DNA from: Clusia tigrina
Lineage: Eukaryota > Arthropoda > Insecta > Diptera > Clusiidae
Assembly: GCA_920105625.2 (NCBI GenBank)
Contig: OV050032.1
Span: 134,645,897 to 134,709,896 of the forward strand
DNA length: 64,000 nt
Direction of reading: 5' to 3'
A model generated the notes under the pieces. It was not told where the DNA came from, made no database searches, and saw only the letters and a list, made by a program, of their open reading frames with translations. The translations under genes were made by a program, and so were the position numbers. Shown one piece after another: positions 10,976 through 21,126 of this stretch (position 1 is the first letter of the stretch; every line of letters starts with the position of its first letter).

Positions 10976-10993
10976 GCCCGACGTTGGGCGCCA
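10976..10993 (-). promoter_or_regulatory. Primer binding site, tRNA-Lys type
   Basis: On the minus strand TGGCGCCCAACGTCGGGC follows the 5' LTR. TGGCGCCCAACG is the tRNA-Lys-complementary PBS found in gypsy and lentiviruses. Confidence 0.88.
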
Positions 10994-11225
10994 ATTAAAT
11001 TACTTCTTTCTTTATTGAAACTCAAACTTAAACTAAACTGTAACATACCAAAAATCTTACTTCTAACTTAGTTATACCGACTGCGCTGTTCGATGCTTGT
11101 GTTTATCCATCTTTTGCGTGGGTGCTGTTGCAGTACTTAGTTCATTTTTCAGCGTCAGCACATTTGTGTTCCCATGATTTATGGGAATCGCTGGGAAGCT
11201 GACGATAACTAAGCTGACGATAACT
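10993..11225 (-). repeat. 5' LTR of gypsy-like element
   Basis: 233 bp, matching 4527-4759. It is followed by the second TACA at 11226-11229. Because the element reads leftward, this is the promoter-bearing LTR. Confidence 0.93.
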
Positions 11226-11229
11226 TACA

Positions 11230-12185
11230 TACTCGTATGTATGTATTTACGTATAAATTGAAGTCTATAATAAAACAATTTAAGCAGTGCATGCAATTTG
11301 TTCTATTTATTAATTTATTATTATCGAAGCAAAATCAATAAAACTCAGAAAAACCCAAAATCTAAAATTTTGAAATAAATGCCAGTAGCAGCCAACTAGA
11401 CAACAACAACAAGAATGAAATGTTTGACTAACGCATATTTGTTCGAAGCCTCTCTATAGCATTAATCATCTACGAACTTAGTCAGTGGGTTGGAATCGAA
11501 CAAATGGTTTTAAACTTCCCGTGGTTTTATAACTGTGCATTTTTGGTGAGCTTATTGGAAGCTCTTATTCATTAATCCTCTTTGCATTGAGTCAAATTGG
11601 CGCTATTAGCAGCGCCAACATACAAAAAATTGTTTGTTCGAGATTGTGACTTTTATTTCTTTAGTCTATGGTTCAACGCTAGCCTCTAGACAAGAGCAAA
11701 GTCAGTCGTTGTGAAAGAACTGAATTCTGAACTACGTTGATTAAGTTGTATTAATTTAGTTATACGTTTCTTTCTGCAACATAAGGATAAGAGGATAAAA
11801 AGAACAAACCTAAGAACATTTTATGATGGCTAAAAACTACATAGAAATTGGAACAAAAATGATAAAAACGTAAAAATTCGGCATTAAATTATATCAACTT
11901 GTATAATTGTCAAAAAAAAACTACGAAATATGGTGTAAATTTGTTGAGAACTTGGTTAAAAACTTAAACAAAAATCCTATTGGCTGACAAAATTGCGAAA
12001 AAAATAAAAATTTTTATACATACTCGTATGCATGTAAATGAAAGAGTTAAAAGCGCTTAAAACATTACAAGTTATCTAAAAATTCGTGAACCGTAAAACA
12101 CAGCAACAAAATTGCTTAAAAAGAGCACTTGTCTTCAATTCGCAAAACTCTAGCCAGTTATTGTCTATTTGAAGAATTGATATAA
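11230..12185. other. Unassigned non-coding segment within unit 2, absent from unit 3
   Basis: About 950 bp of AT-rich DNA with no ORF above about 70 codons. In unit 3 the sequence passes straight from GTTTATACA to AAGACAATA, so this block is either an insertion in unit 2 or a deletion in unit 3. The arithmetic agrees: unit 2 minus the gypsy-like element and this block is about 2.8 kb, like unit 3 without its tRNA-like module. No terminal repeats recognised. Confidence 0.5.
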
Positions 12186-12629
12186 GCAAAGACAATATAC
12201 AACAAGACTGTGCAAATCGCTCTTTAGAAAATAGGGGACATGCAACGCATGGCATCGCCGTGGACCTGCTGTCAAAATGTAACATTTTCAGCTAAAAATG
12301 ATTATAACAGCGGCATATTAACAGTGAATTTAAAAAGAAATTTGAAAAAATTTAATTTTAGCCAAAAAATTTCTAAAGTATTAAAATGTATTTTTAAATA
12401 TTTATTGCTATTTACAATATATATTTTAATAAATAAATGACTATTATTACGTTAATTGTATTTTGAATACATATGTCCATATATGAAACTGCATCGTGGC
12501 CAATGTTTGGCCAAAGCAACAACGCTCTGCTGTTGGATTAATGAATTCAAAACAGTTAGACTCCCTAAAATGCCGCAAAATTGCCGAAATATTTATGTTT
12601 TTATAAAAAATAATACAAATAATTTACTA
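12186..12629. repeat. Tandem long repeat, unit 2, right part
   Basis: Matches the corresponding end of unit 3 (15007-15406), including the block that begins CAACAAGACTGTGCAAATCG. It runs directly into unit 3 without the tRNA-like module seen at the next junction. Confidence 0.75.
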
Positions 12630-15572
12630 TTTTAACATAAATTATCCAGTTTTAAATGATTTTGCTGAGCCACATTTATTTGTTGCTGCTATAGCAGAAC
12701 ACTGCAGCAATGAAGTTTATATTTTCTAAAAATAGTCATAACGGCGATTCTTAACTCGCATACATAAATTCATGTGCGCATGAAATTGTGTTAGGATTTG
12801 TACGATTTCAATACCTTTATTGATGTTAGTTTTGTGATGCTTCTGCGCATTTCGTCTGAAGAGCTTATAAATTTCACAAAATCTAATCCAATCAAAAATT
12901 TCGTTCTTTCATGAATATGTGCAATTTTGGGAAGTTGTTGCATTTCTGTACATACTACGAGTATATTAAGCAAATTGTTAGATTGATTTTATTGCTATGG
13001 TAAAGGAAGAATTTTGCAGATGAATTAAAATTTGTTCTATTTATTTTATAATACATTATTTAAAAAATAAAAATTAACTTAAATTAATATAATTAAATTT
13101 ATATTATTATAAAATATAAAAAAACATGCAGTTGCATAGAAGAACTTAGATAACAAATAATTAAAAAAAAAACTAAAAAGAAATCCCAAATATTATTCAC
13201 AAATGTAGGTAAAAAGAGATAATTTCATTCAAAGTATTTCCTATATACATAAGTGGATACACATCCAAAGACAACTTCACACGCACAAAGAAGCACGAAG
13301 CAGTAAGAAGTTTTTGAACATTTTTGTTAGTTTTCATAACTCAAGTCTCCACGTCTAGGCGAGTTTCAGTATTGAGTGGCCAGTTGTAGTATTTCGAATG
13401 GCGTTTGTGCAAAAACATGCCAGCAAGTCGACTTGGGTAAACCCTGCACACATCATGTCGAAATTTTTTAAAGAAAATGTCAAATGAAATGGACAAAAAG
13501 ATGCACCTTATATTAAAATATGTTTACTAAACATTATTTATCCTAATATAAATATAAAATTTCTGGATTTTTAAATACTTGAAATAATTTTTTATAGATT
13601 TTTGATTATAATAATTTTCGATTATAAAGTGGTTTATTATGCGTTAGAACAGAATCATTGTTGAACTACATTTTTCCATAGGAAATAAATGTTTATATAT
13701 AGGTTATTGTATTGTATACGGTTTTATTTACAAAACTTTGTAAATCAATTTATAAAAAGAAGATATGCACTTAATACTAGATATTGAAGTTCATAACATT
13801 TACTTCAAACATGAACATCATATACTATGTAAATGCGGAGAATCAGTGTTCATAGATATGTAGGCACATATTCACGTACGTACAAGTGGTTTAATTTGTA
13901 ATAGAGTGTGGTTATAGTATTTCAAGCTGATCTGAAAAAGTAAAAAAAAATCGTTTAAAACCCTGATTTTGTTGAATGTACCCTTAATCTAAAAATTATT
14001 TAGATACATTTTCTGATGGAATGGGCAATAGACGCACATATGTATATTAAAATATTAACACTAATTTTATCAAAATTGGTTTTTTGTGCATAATTATTCT
14101 TTCTTCGGATAGACTCAAAAAATGTTTGATCACATGCTGCTAACGCGAAAATATGAAATATAAGATCGAAAGAGTAAATTGTGCTGATATTTGTCCATAC
14201 TGAAAATATTGACATATCTAAAACTTCATGACAAATTGAATTCTAATTCTGCTTCACTTTATATTTAAAGAAGCCACACCGCACATCATACAAAAAAAAC
14301 TCCAATCCAGACAAAAAGACGCTTTATTTTCATTTCATTTCATTCTTTTTATGGCACAATTCGCTACCTGACAAATGATCAGAAGACAAATATGTGCATA
14401 CATACATACATATGTACATTGATCTGCATGTATGGATGTGCATATAAGTTAATCACATTGGTGTTATTAAAGTTAAAAAAATATTTTTTATTGGTGCTAT
14501 GCACCTTCTGGTGCAGCCATGAAGTTTTGCTGTGCAATTCGATGGTGGCTTTTTTGGCGATAAAACAATAAATTAAATAAATACATATTATTATTTATTA
14601 ACTTTATACACCATTTTTTTCTTTTTTTACTAATTTACAATATAAATTTTAAAAATATTCCCATAATTAGTTATAATGCCTCGTCTTCGATTGCTATGAT
14701 TGAAATTCGTTTTCATTCCAATTCCAACAAATAAATAAATAACATTTTTGCATTCATATCCATACACACATATGCATGCCGTAAACATGAAGGCAACCAT
14801 ACAAACATTCGCACATGTAGTAAACACACACGCTCATATAGAACGCAAACACTAGAATGTATATCTACATATTTTGCCTTTGATTGCCGAGCACACTTCG
14901 GGTTTTGGTCCAATAGGCAGCCACGGTTTTTTAACTCATTTCGCTGAGTGAAGAGAGCAATGTAACGTCTTATAGTATATTGTCTGTGGTGTAACGTAGT
15001 TTATACAAAGACAATAAACAACAAGACTGTGCAAATCGCTCTTTAGAAAACAGGGGACATGCAACGCAAGGCATCGCTGTGGACCTGCTGTCAAAATGTA
15101 ACATTTTTCTGCTAAAAATGGTTATAACAGCGGCATATTAACGGAGAATTTAATAAGAAATTTGAAAAAATTTAATTTTAGCCAAAAAATTTCTAAATTA
15201 TTAAAATGTATTTTTAAATATTTATTGCTATTTACAATATATATTTTAATAAATAAATGACTATTATTACGTTAATTGTATTTTGAATATGTCCATATAT
15301 GAAACTGCATCGTGGCCAATGTTAGGCCAAAGCAACAACGCTCTGCTGTTGGATTAATGAATTCAAAACAGTTTGACTCCCTAAAATGCCGCAAAATTGC
15401 CGAAATATTTGCTGGCATCGGTAGCTCAAGGTGTAAAGCGTTGGCCTCTATCAACTTTATGATGCCGGTTACAAAGCCGCTGAGAAATGAATTTTTTTTA
15501 TAATTTTTAATTGTTAATCTTTTTTTAAAGAAAACTTATGTTTTTATAAAAAATAATAAAAATAATTTACGA
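12630..15572. repeat. Tandem long repeat, unit 3 (chimera: A-type left, B-type right)
   Basis: From 12630 to about 13500 it follows unit 1 almost exactly, including the 60-codon frame at 12791-12973 that is identical to 162-344. From about 13520 onward it follows unit 2, for example TGTTTACTAAACATTATTTA and the frame at 14000-14215 that resembles 3519-3734. The switch falls in a short block common to both types (about 13500-13524). No protein gene seen. Confidence 0.8.
15407..15537 (+). ncRNA. tRNA-like module at unit 3/4 junction (decayed B box)
   Basis: A relative of the 1995-2090 module: A-box-like TAGCTCAAGGTG at 15422-15433, a shared core (TAAAGCGTTGG, TTTATGATGCCGG) and the same GCTGAGAAATG end followed by T-runs. 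The B box has become GGTTACAAAGC, so promoter activity is doubtful. About 131 bp here, module included, are absent from the otherwise matching junction at 12598-12600. Confidence 0.55.
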
Positions 15573-17345
15573 TTTTAACATAAATTATCCAGTTTTAAAT
15601 GATTTTGCTGAGCCACATTTATTTGCTGCTGCTATAGCAGAACACTGCAGCAATGAAGTTTATATTTTCTAAAAATAGTCATAACGGCGATTCTTAACTC
15701 GCATACATAAATTCATGTGCGCATGAAATTGTGTTAGGATTTGTACGATTTCAATACGTTTATTGATGTTAGTTTTGTGATGCTTCTCCGCATTTCGTCT
15801 GAAGAAGCTCATAAATTTCACAAAATTTAATCCAATCAAATGTTTCGTTCTTTCAGGAATATGTGCAATTTTGGGAAGTTGTTGTGTTTCCGTATATACT
15901 ATATTAAGCAAATTGTTAGATTGAATTTATTGCTATGGTAAAGGAAGAATTTTGCAGATGAATTAAAATTTGTTCTATTTATTTTATAATACATTATTTA
16001 CAAAATAAAAATTAACTTAAATTAATATAATTAAATTTATATTATTATAAAATATAAAAAAAACATGCAGTTGCATAGAAGAAATTAGACAGCAAATAAT
16101 TTAAAAAAAAAACTAAAAAGAAATCCCAAATATTATTCACAAATGTAGGTAAAAAGAGATAATTTCATTAAAAGTATTTCCTATATACATACATAAGTGG
16201 ATACACATCCAAAGACAACTTCACACGCACAAAGAAGCACGAAGCAGTAAGAAGTTTTTGAACATTTTTATTAGTTTTCATAACTCAAGTCTCCACGTCA
16301 AGGCGAGTTTCAGTATTGAGTGGCCAGTTGTAGTATTTCGAATGGCGTTTGTGCAAAAACATGCCAGCAAGTCGACTTGGGTAAACCCTGCACACATCAT
16401 GTCGAAATTTTTTTAAGAAAATGTCAAATGAAATGGACAAAAAGATGCACCTTATATTAAAATATGTTGAATCCTAATATAAATTATTGATCCTAATATA
16501 AATTTAAAATTTCTTGGATTTTTAAATACTTGAAATTATTTTTTATAGATTTTTGATTATAATAATTTTCGATTATGAAGTGGTTTATTATGCGTTGGAA
16601 GACAATCATGGCTGAACTACATTTTTCCATAGGAAATAAATGTTTATATGTATATAGGTTATTGGATTATATACGGTTTTATTTACAAAACTTTGTATAT
16701 CAATGCATAACAAGAACATACTCGTATGTATGCATTTATTACTAGATATTGAAGTTCATAAAATTTACTTCAAACATGAACTATGATACGTAAATAGGCA
16801 ACGTGACGAACATATGAATATTAAAAGATTATCATTAATTTGAACAAAATTGGTCTTTTGTGCATAATAATTTTTTCTTCGGATAGACCCAAAAAATCTT
16901 TGATCGCATTCTGTTAAAGTGAAAATATGAAATATAAGATCGAAAGAATAAACTGTGCTGATATTTGTCCATACTGAAAATAGTGAAATATCCCAAATTT
17001 CATGACAAATTGAATTCTGCTTCACTTTATATTTAAAGAAGCCCAAAATTAAACAAAAACTCCAATCGAGACGCTTTATTTTAATTTCATGTTTCTTATG
17101 GCACAATTCGCTACCTGCAAAATGATGAAAACACAAATATGTACATATGTATGTATGTATGTATGGATGGATATGATTTGTCAAGATTGAATTTCATACC
17201 ATTTTCTTCTTCAGTTATGAATCGTTTTAGCAGAATAATGTTATGTTTAACATCCGTTAATGGTTTCAAGGCGATTGCCATTCAATTCCATTCCTCTCTT
17301 TTGCCAAAGAGAGCGACGGAACCTCTATACGTAAATACTCTTTGA
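15573..17345. repeat. Tandem long repeat, unit 4 (type A)
   Basis: A near-copy of unit 1 up to the ACGTAAATACTCTTTG motif at about 17345. The array ends here. Small differences (for example the frame at 15669-15911 versus 162-344) show it is slightly older than the unit 1/unit 3 similarity. No gene supported. Confidence 0.75.
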
Positions 17346-17558
17346 TATAAGCAATAGAAATTTAGAAGAGCGAGAGATAAGTGTTATATCAAATTGAATA
17401 CACATTTGTTGTAAATGCTTCTACACATTGTTGCTGACAATGAACAAGTAGTTTAACAACACAATGTTGCTCATAAAGTAAATGTTGCTATGCCAAAATT
17501 AAGAACATATATAAGTATATATACATTGTTGATGAATTACACAAGTGGCTTAACAAAA
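17346..17558. other. Flank between tandem array and first LINE
   Basis: About 210 bp of AT-rich sequence with several ATGTTGCT/TTGTTG repeats. No gene, terminal repeat or promoter recognised. Confidence 0.4.
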
Positions 17559-17673
17559 TTTTTATTTTATTTTATTTTATCAAAGCTCACATACCAATGA
17601 CAATTATTATACAAACTATGCAACGCAGTGCTAGTAGCAAGGGCTTTCAGCTGAGTGGTAAATGAAGGCTGGA

Positions 17674-18588
17674 TTAGATACGGGGGAGAAGATCAGCATT
17701 CTTAAGAAATTTGTAAATTTTTGAGATGTTGTTGACTGTTGGATTCCTTAGAAGTGGGAGTGGATCGTTGTTGTTAAAATTATTAAGTCTGTGGATGTCC
17801 AGTTCAGGGCAAAAAGCTAGTAGGTGTAGTACGCTGATGGAGACCTCGCAATATGGGCATTGGCTGATACAGCTATCATCCAAAAAGTAAGCATTGGAGA
17901 TGATGGTGTGGCCTATACGAAGACGAGTGTAAGGAGTGATGTAGCTAGCTAGAATTGTAGTCGGATAGTCAGGTTTATTGCGGTTAGGATTAATTCTTGA
18001 ATAGTGGTGGTTGAAATTCACCCAGTTCACTGCAAGCTTGGTTTGTGTCTGCTGAGCTATAAGTTGGTAGATATCACTATTGAAAATGAAAGTGGAAGTC
18101 ATTGTGGGAGTGTTGTCCATTTCTTTGGCAGTTGTCTTCGCAAACGTATTGCCACTGATGCCCGAATGGCCAGGCACCCACATGATTTGAAGTTTGTGGG
18201 GAATGGACGTCAGGATGTCCTATGATGTAGTTGGAATGCAGTTTGTTATAGCTTGGAAACTGGACAAGCTGTCTGTACAAATAATGTGCTTTCCTTTTGT
18301 TTGTTTGGAGTACTGCACGGCGTGAAGGATAGCAGTAGCTTCTGCAGTGAAAACTTAACAGAAAGGAAACAAACTTACCATAAAGGAAACAAGCTTACCG
18401 TTTTCTCTCAGTACAGCAAAGGCTGTGCGGGTTGCTTTAGATCTGTCGCTGAAGATAAGTTGCCAACCGATCGGTTTGAAATCAGCTGCTAATTCCCAAA
18501 ATCGGGCTTTGTATACAGAGCTTGGAGTGTTGGATTTGGGAAGATGAGCCAGGTCATTAATAAATGAAACTTTTTTAACTGACCACGG
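17674..18588 (-). pseudogene. I-like LINE ORF2 C-terminus: RNase H and Cys/His motif (broken)
   Basis: The RNase H domain is split over frames. The first part (18355-18588) reads into LIFSDRSKATRTAFAV, where the normal FTDGSK has Arg for Gly. The last part (17674-18183) starts MWVPGHSGISGN, the conserved end of RNase H. It is followed by the RLRIGHTIISNAYF linker and a CPYCEVSISVLHLLAFCPE Cys/His motif typical of I-like ORF2 ends. A plus-strand ORF over this stretch is its shadow. At least two frame changes make it inactive. Confidence 0.8.
18584..18588. other. Transib target site duplication CACGG (left)
   Basis: CACGG precedes the left inverted repeat here and recurs at 20987-20991. A 5-bp, GC-rich duplication is the Transib hallmark. 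The interrupted LINE reading frame continues across the two flanks. Confidence 0.9.
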
Positions 18589-18618
18589 CACTATGGCCGA
18601 AATTGCGATTTTAGCGGC
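18589..18618 (+). repeat. Transib left terminal inverted repeat
   Basis: Pairs with 20957-20986, differing only at TIR positions 16 and 28. An A-run (18619-18623) follows, about 22-23 bases from the heptamer-like start, loosely recalling the nonamer of a recombination signal. Confidence 0.9.
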
Positions 18619-18857
18619 AAAAAGTCAATTTTTCAACTTTAAATTTTTATAATTTTTTTTATGGTGTTCAATACGCAACATATTGATAAGAAAAAACTAA
18701 AAAAAATGTTTACTGTTGGCAACCCTGTTTATGTACAAACAGCTGTTAATGTTTACATATTTTTTAGTACGTGTTAATACAAGTGAAGTAGCAAAATTTG
18801 TATACAATTAAAAACTGTTTTTTTAATAATATATTCTTGTAAAAAAACTTTGTAAAT

Positions 18858-20484
18858 ATGAGTTGTAATACTCGAGGTGAGTATTTTTACTATATACAAA
18901 TATAGTTTGCTAAAAATTTGTATTTCGTACTTATTTTGGTGTTTTTTTGTGTGTATTTTTTTGTGAAATTTTGAAGAGTTTTATTGTTTTTCGTGGAGTA
19001 AAACTAAAAATATTATGAAGTGTCATTGGAACTATTTACATGTGATTGTTTGTAGAAAACTCAAGTTTTATGTCATGGTAAAAGTGTATGCATTTGACTG
19101 CTAATGAACGAATTTTTAATATTTTTGTAGAAACACTCAGGTTCAAAAATTCTGAAATATTTGAGTTTTGGTTGAGAAACAACAGGAATGTTTCGAATTA
19201 CATAAAAGGAAAGATTCCATACGAAATTGACAGTGAATTAAGTAAATTAATATGTACTAAAGCTTGTAATTTATCTAATTTTATTAAATTAAAATGGGAT
19301 AAACAATCCAGAAATGAGGAAGCATTTAGAAAATATAATAAGGAATGGTTGGGTCGAGAAACAATTTTTGTTCTACCGAAAAATATTAATGCTATCGGGC
19401 GACCAAAAATGACTTATGATGATAGCTGCGAACAAAAAAAAAAGGAGATTAGCTTCCGAATTAGCTTCCCAGCAAGGAGACAATGCGCAATTATTAGTTC
19501 ATGCTGCCTCTATATCTGCCAAAAAATCCCACGCAACGGATTTGAAATTTGTCCTACAACAAGTTGCTATATCTCCTAATCGGCCATCCAAAATTCGAGA
19601 AGTTCTTAATACTAGCCATAAAGAAGTTACGCCAGTATCACCTGATGAAGCTCTAATGTTTTTGTTAGAAAACGGATTAACTAAAAAGCAGTACTTAAAT
19701 ATGCGTCAATTAAACATAAAACACAATAGTAGTATTTATCCGACTTATGATAAAGTTTATAAAAGCAAATTGAAATGTAGACCGGATGAAATCAAAGCGA
19801 ATGAAAGCTCTGTCGAAGTATCGTTGCAAATTTTGGTAGACCACACAGCTAAAAGAATTCTTGCATATCAAGATGAAGTATTGTGTACAATGGATGTTGA
19901 AGAATCGATCCTAATTTTGAGCAACGGGTTTGATGGTTTTACCGGTTACAGCTTGTTTAAACAAAAATTTGTGGAAAATACTTCGTGCTCATTGCAATAA
20001 AACCGGTGAAATATTTTTCCAAAACTACGAATGGTACTCGATGTCTGCCACTATACACAAAATATTAGTGCATTCGTCACAAATAATTGATGCTTCAGTA
20101 GTACCCGTAGGTTGCCTTGCAGAAAATACATCTGAGGCGGGAAACAAGTATTATAAAAAAGATCGAACTGGTCACGCTCGAAAGGATTCAAGAGTGCACA
20201 ACATACTTGACATGTATCATAGAGCTATGGATAGCTCTGACCCATATATTTCTAGTTTATGTGTGCAAGAACGTACAAATAGTTCAAAAAAACTTCCGTT
20301 TCCTCGAGAAGTCATTGATCTTTTTAAAATACCTGTATTACCACCAGAACTGTTATTACCTTTAACATCTCAAGAAGCCTCCAGCTGCAATTATAGTTCT
20401 GATTCTGATGTTAGCTTAGAGTCGTTAAATAATTATTCATTGGAATTAGAAGCGGATGGAAACGAAGGAAAAGACCATGATTAA
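18858..20484 (+). pseudogene. Transib transposase remnant (DDE, RAG1 core-like)
   Basis: A possible first exon (18858-18876, donor GTGAGT) joins in phase to an exon starting at 19131 after TTTTTGTAG. That exon is followed by a frame change in the A-run near 19433-19443, and coding resumes in the 19416-20000 frame. The first catalytic Asp is in GFDGFTGYSLFKQKF (codon 19932-19934), equivalent to RAG1 D600. After the junction near 19965-20000 a third frame carries EWYSMSATIHKILVHSSQII and the SEAGNK segment, whose Glu (codon 20134-20136) corresponds to RAG1 E962, then HARKDSRVHN and DPYISSL. The second catalytic Asp and zinc-binding middle are absent, perhaps some 300 codons. It ends at 20484 with an acidic, Ser-rich tail. 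Confidence 0.85.
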
Positions 20485-20627
20485 TTAAGCCCTATATCTT
20501 TTGAGAATATGTATCCATTATTTTGTTATTTTCAGATTAATCCATAAGCATTTACAACTTCTTTAAAATTATAAATTTATGAATTAAAAAATAAATGAAT
20601 TTCTTGGTTCAATATTTTTTTAATAGT

Positions 20628-20960
20628 GGGCGTGGACCGCCCATTTTTTCTCAAGTTTTTTTTTGTCAGTAGAAGTCCGTATACAAAATTTGATGAAGCT
20701 AGCTTTTTGGTGAGTATTTTTGCCGACAATTTGGGTTTTGGGTATAGGAAAAAGGGGGCGTGGGCCACTAATTTTTTTCTCAAGTTGCTTTTTTGTCAGT
20801 AGAAGTCCGTATAACCATTTTGGTGAAGCTAGCTTGCCAGGAAGTACGTTTTGCCACTACTTTGAAAAAAGGGGGCGTGACCCACCCATTTTTTCTCAAA
20901 TCACACACCAAATTCACACCAAATTTGGTGAAGCTAGCTTGTCGGGAAGTATATTTGCAG
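20628..20960. repeat. Three subterminal repeats of Transib
   Basis: Three imperfect copies of about 90-128 bp start at 20628, 20756 and 20873. Each begins GGGCGTGG/GA followed by CC and contains TTTTTTCTCAA and TGAAGCTAGCTT. They lie between the transposase remnant and the right inverted repeat. Subterminal repeats of this sort often bind transposase, but that is inference. Confidence 0.75.
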
Positions 20961-20986
20961 CTAAAATCGCGATTTCGGCCATAGTG
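20957..20986 (-). repeat. Transib right terminal inverted repeat
   Basis: Reverse complement of 18589-18618 with two differences. Followed by the second CACGG (20987-20991). Confidence 0.9.
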
Positions 20987-20991
20987 CACGG

Positions 20992-21070
20992 GGGGGTGAT
21001 GAATTCTCCAAGGTAGGGATATTTTAAGCGGTAATTCATTGTATTTCGCAAACATAGAGCATTTATAAAA
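20992..21070 (-). pseudogene. LINE ORF2 fragment right of Transib
   Basis: The minus-strand reading contains LPFIN near its start and PYLGEFITPPP at its end, which connects through the CACGG site to PWSVKKVSFIND on the other side of the Transib. This shows where the LINE was cut by the transposon. LPFIN also occurs at the equivalent position in the neighbouring LINE (GLPFIN, about 21440). Confidence 0.7.
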
Positions 21071-21126
21071 GGAAGATTATTATTATTATTATTAACAGGC
21101 TAAAAGAACACCGCGACCTAAAAGAT

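Larger units (their letters stand above)
4527..11225 (-). mobile_element. Gypsy-like endogenous retrovirus (errantivirus), 6.7 kb with both LTRs
   Basis: A complete provirus on the minus strand: 233-bp LTRs at both ends, TACA target duplications, a tRNA-Lys primer binding site, gag, pol and env in retroviral order, and a purine tract before the 3' LTR. The two LTRs look identical by eye, implying recent insertion. Gag, most of pol and env are open. The integrase part of pol carries a frame change and a stop, so this copy is unlikely to move by itself. The tRNA-Lys primer and env place it with gypsy rather than with the 17.6/ZAM branch. Confidence 0.95.
18589..20986 (+). mobile_element. Transib DNA transposon (RAG1-related), internally deleted, 2.4 kb
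   Basis: Inverted repeats of about 30 bp begin CACTATGGCCGAAA at both ends and differ at two positions. The CACGG duplication flanks them. Inside are fragments of a transposase with Transib/RAG1 motifs, but the middle of the catalytic domain is missing, so the copy is non-autonomous. The CACTATG start resembles the RAG recombination heptamer CACAGTG, as known for Transib. It sits in an I-like LINE and is therefore younger than that LINE. Confidence 0.92.
17559..21072 (-). mobile_element. 5'-truncated I-like LINE, interrupted by Transib
   Basis: The plus-strand TTTTATTTTATTTTATT run at 17559-17580 is the TAAAA-type tail of a minus-strand LINE. Coding remnants run from 21070 to 20992, then, across the Transib insertion, from 18588 to 17674. 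They give the linker after RT, an RNase H domain and the C-terminal Cys/His region. The 5' end coincides with the tail of the next LINE at about 21073-21090, so this copy probably inserted next to that tail. Confidence 0.75.

Noticed and set aside
10859..11071. 70-codon plus-strand ORF across the leader and LTR of the gypsy-like element
   Set aside because: It crosses PBS and LTR on the wrong strand; no domain or promoter.
18619..18630. A-run as a true RSS nonamer of the Transib end
   Set aside because: The run is placed about right, but the other end does not have a comparable nonamer, so it is mentioned only as a resemblance.
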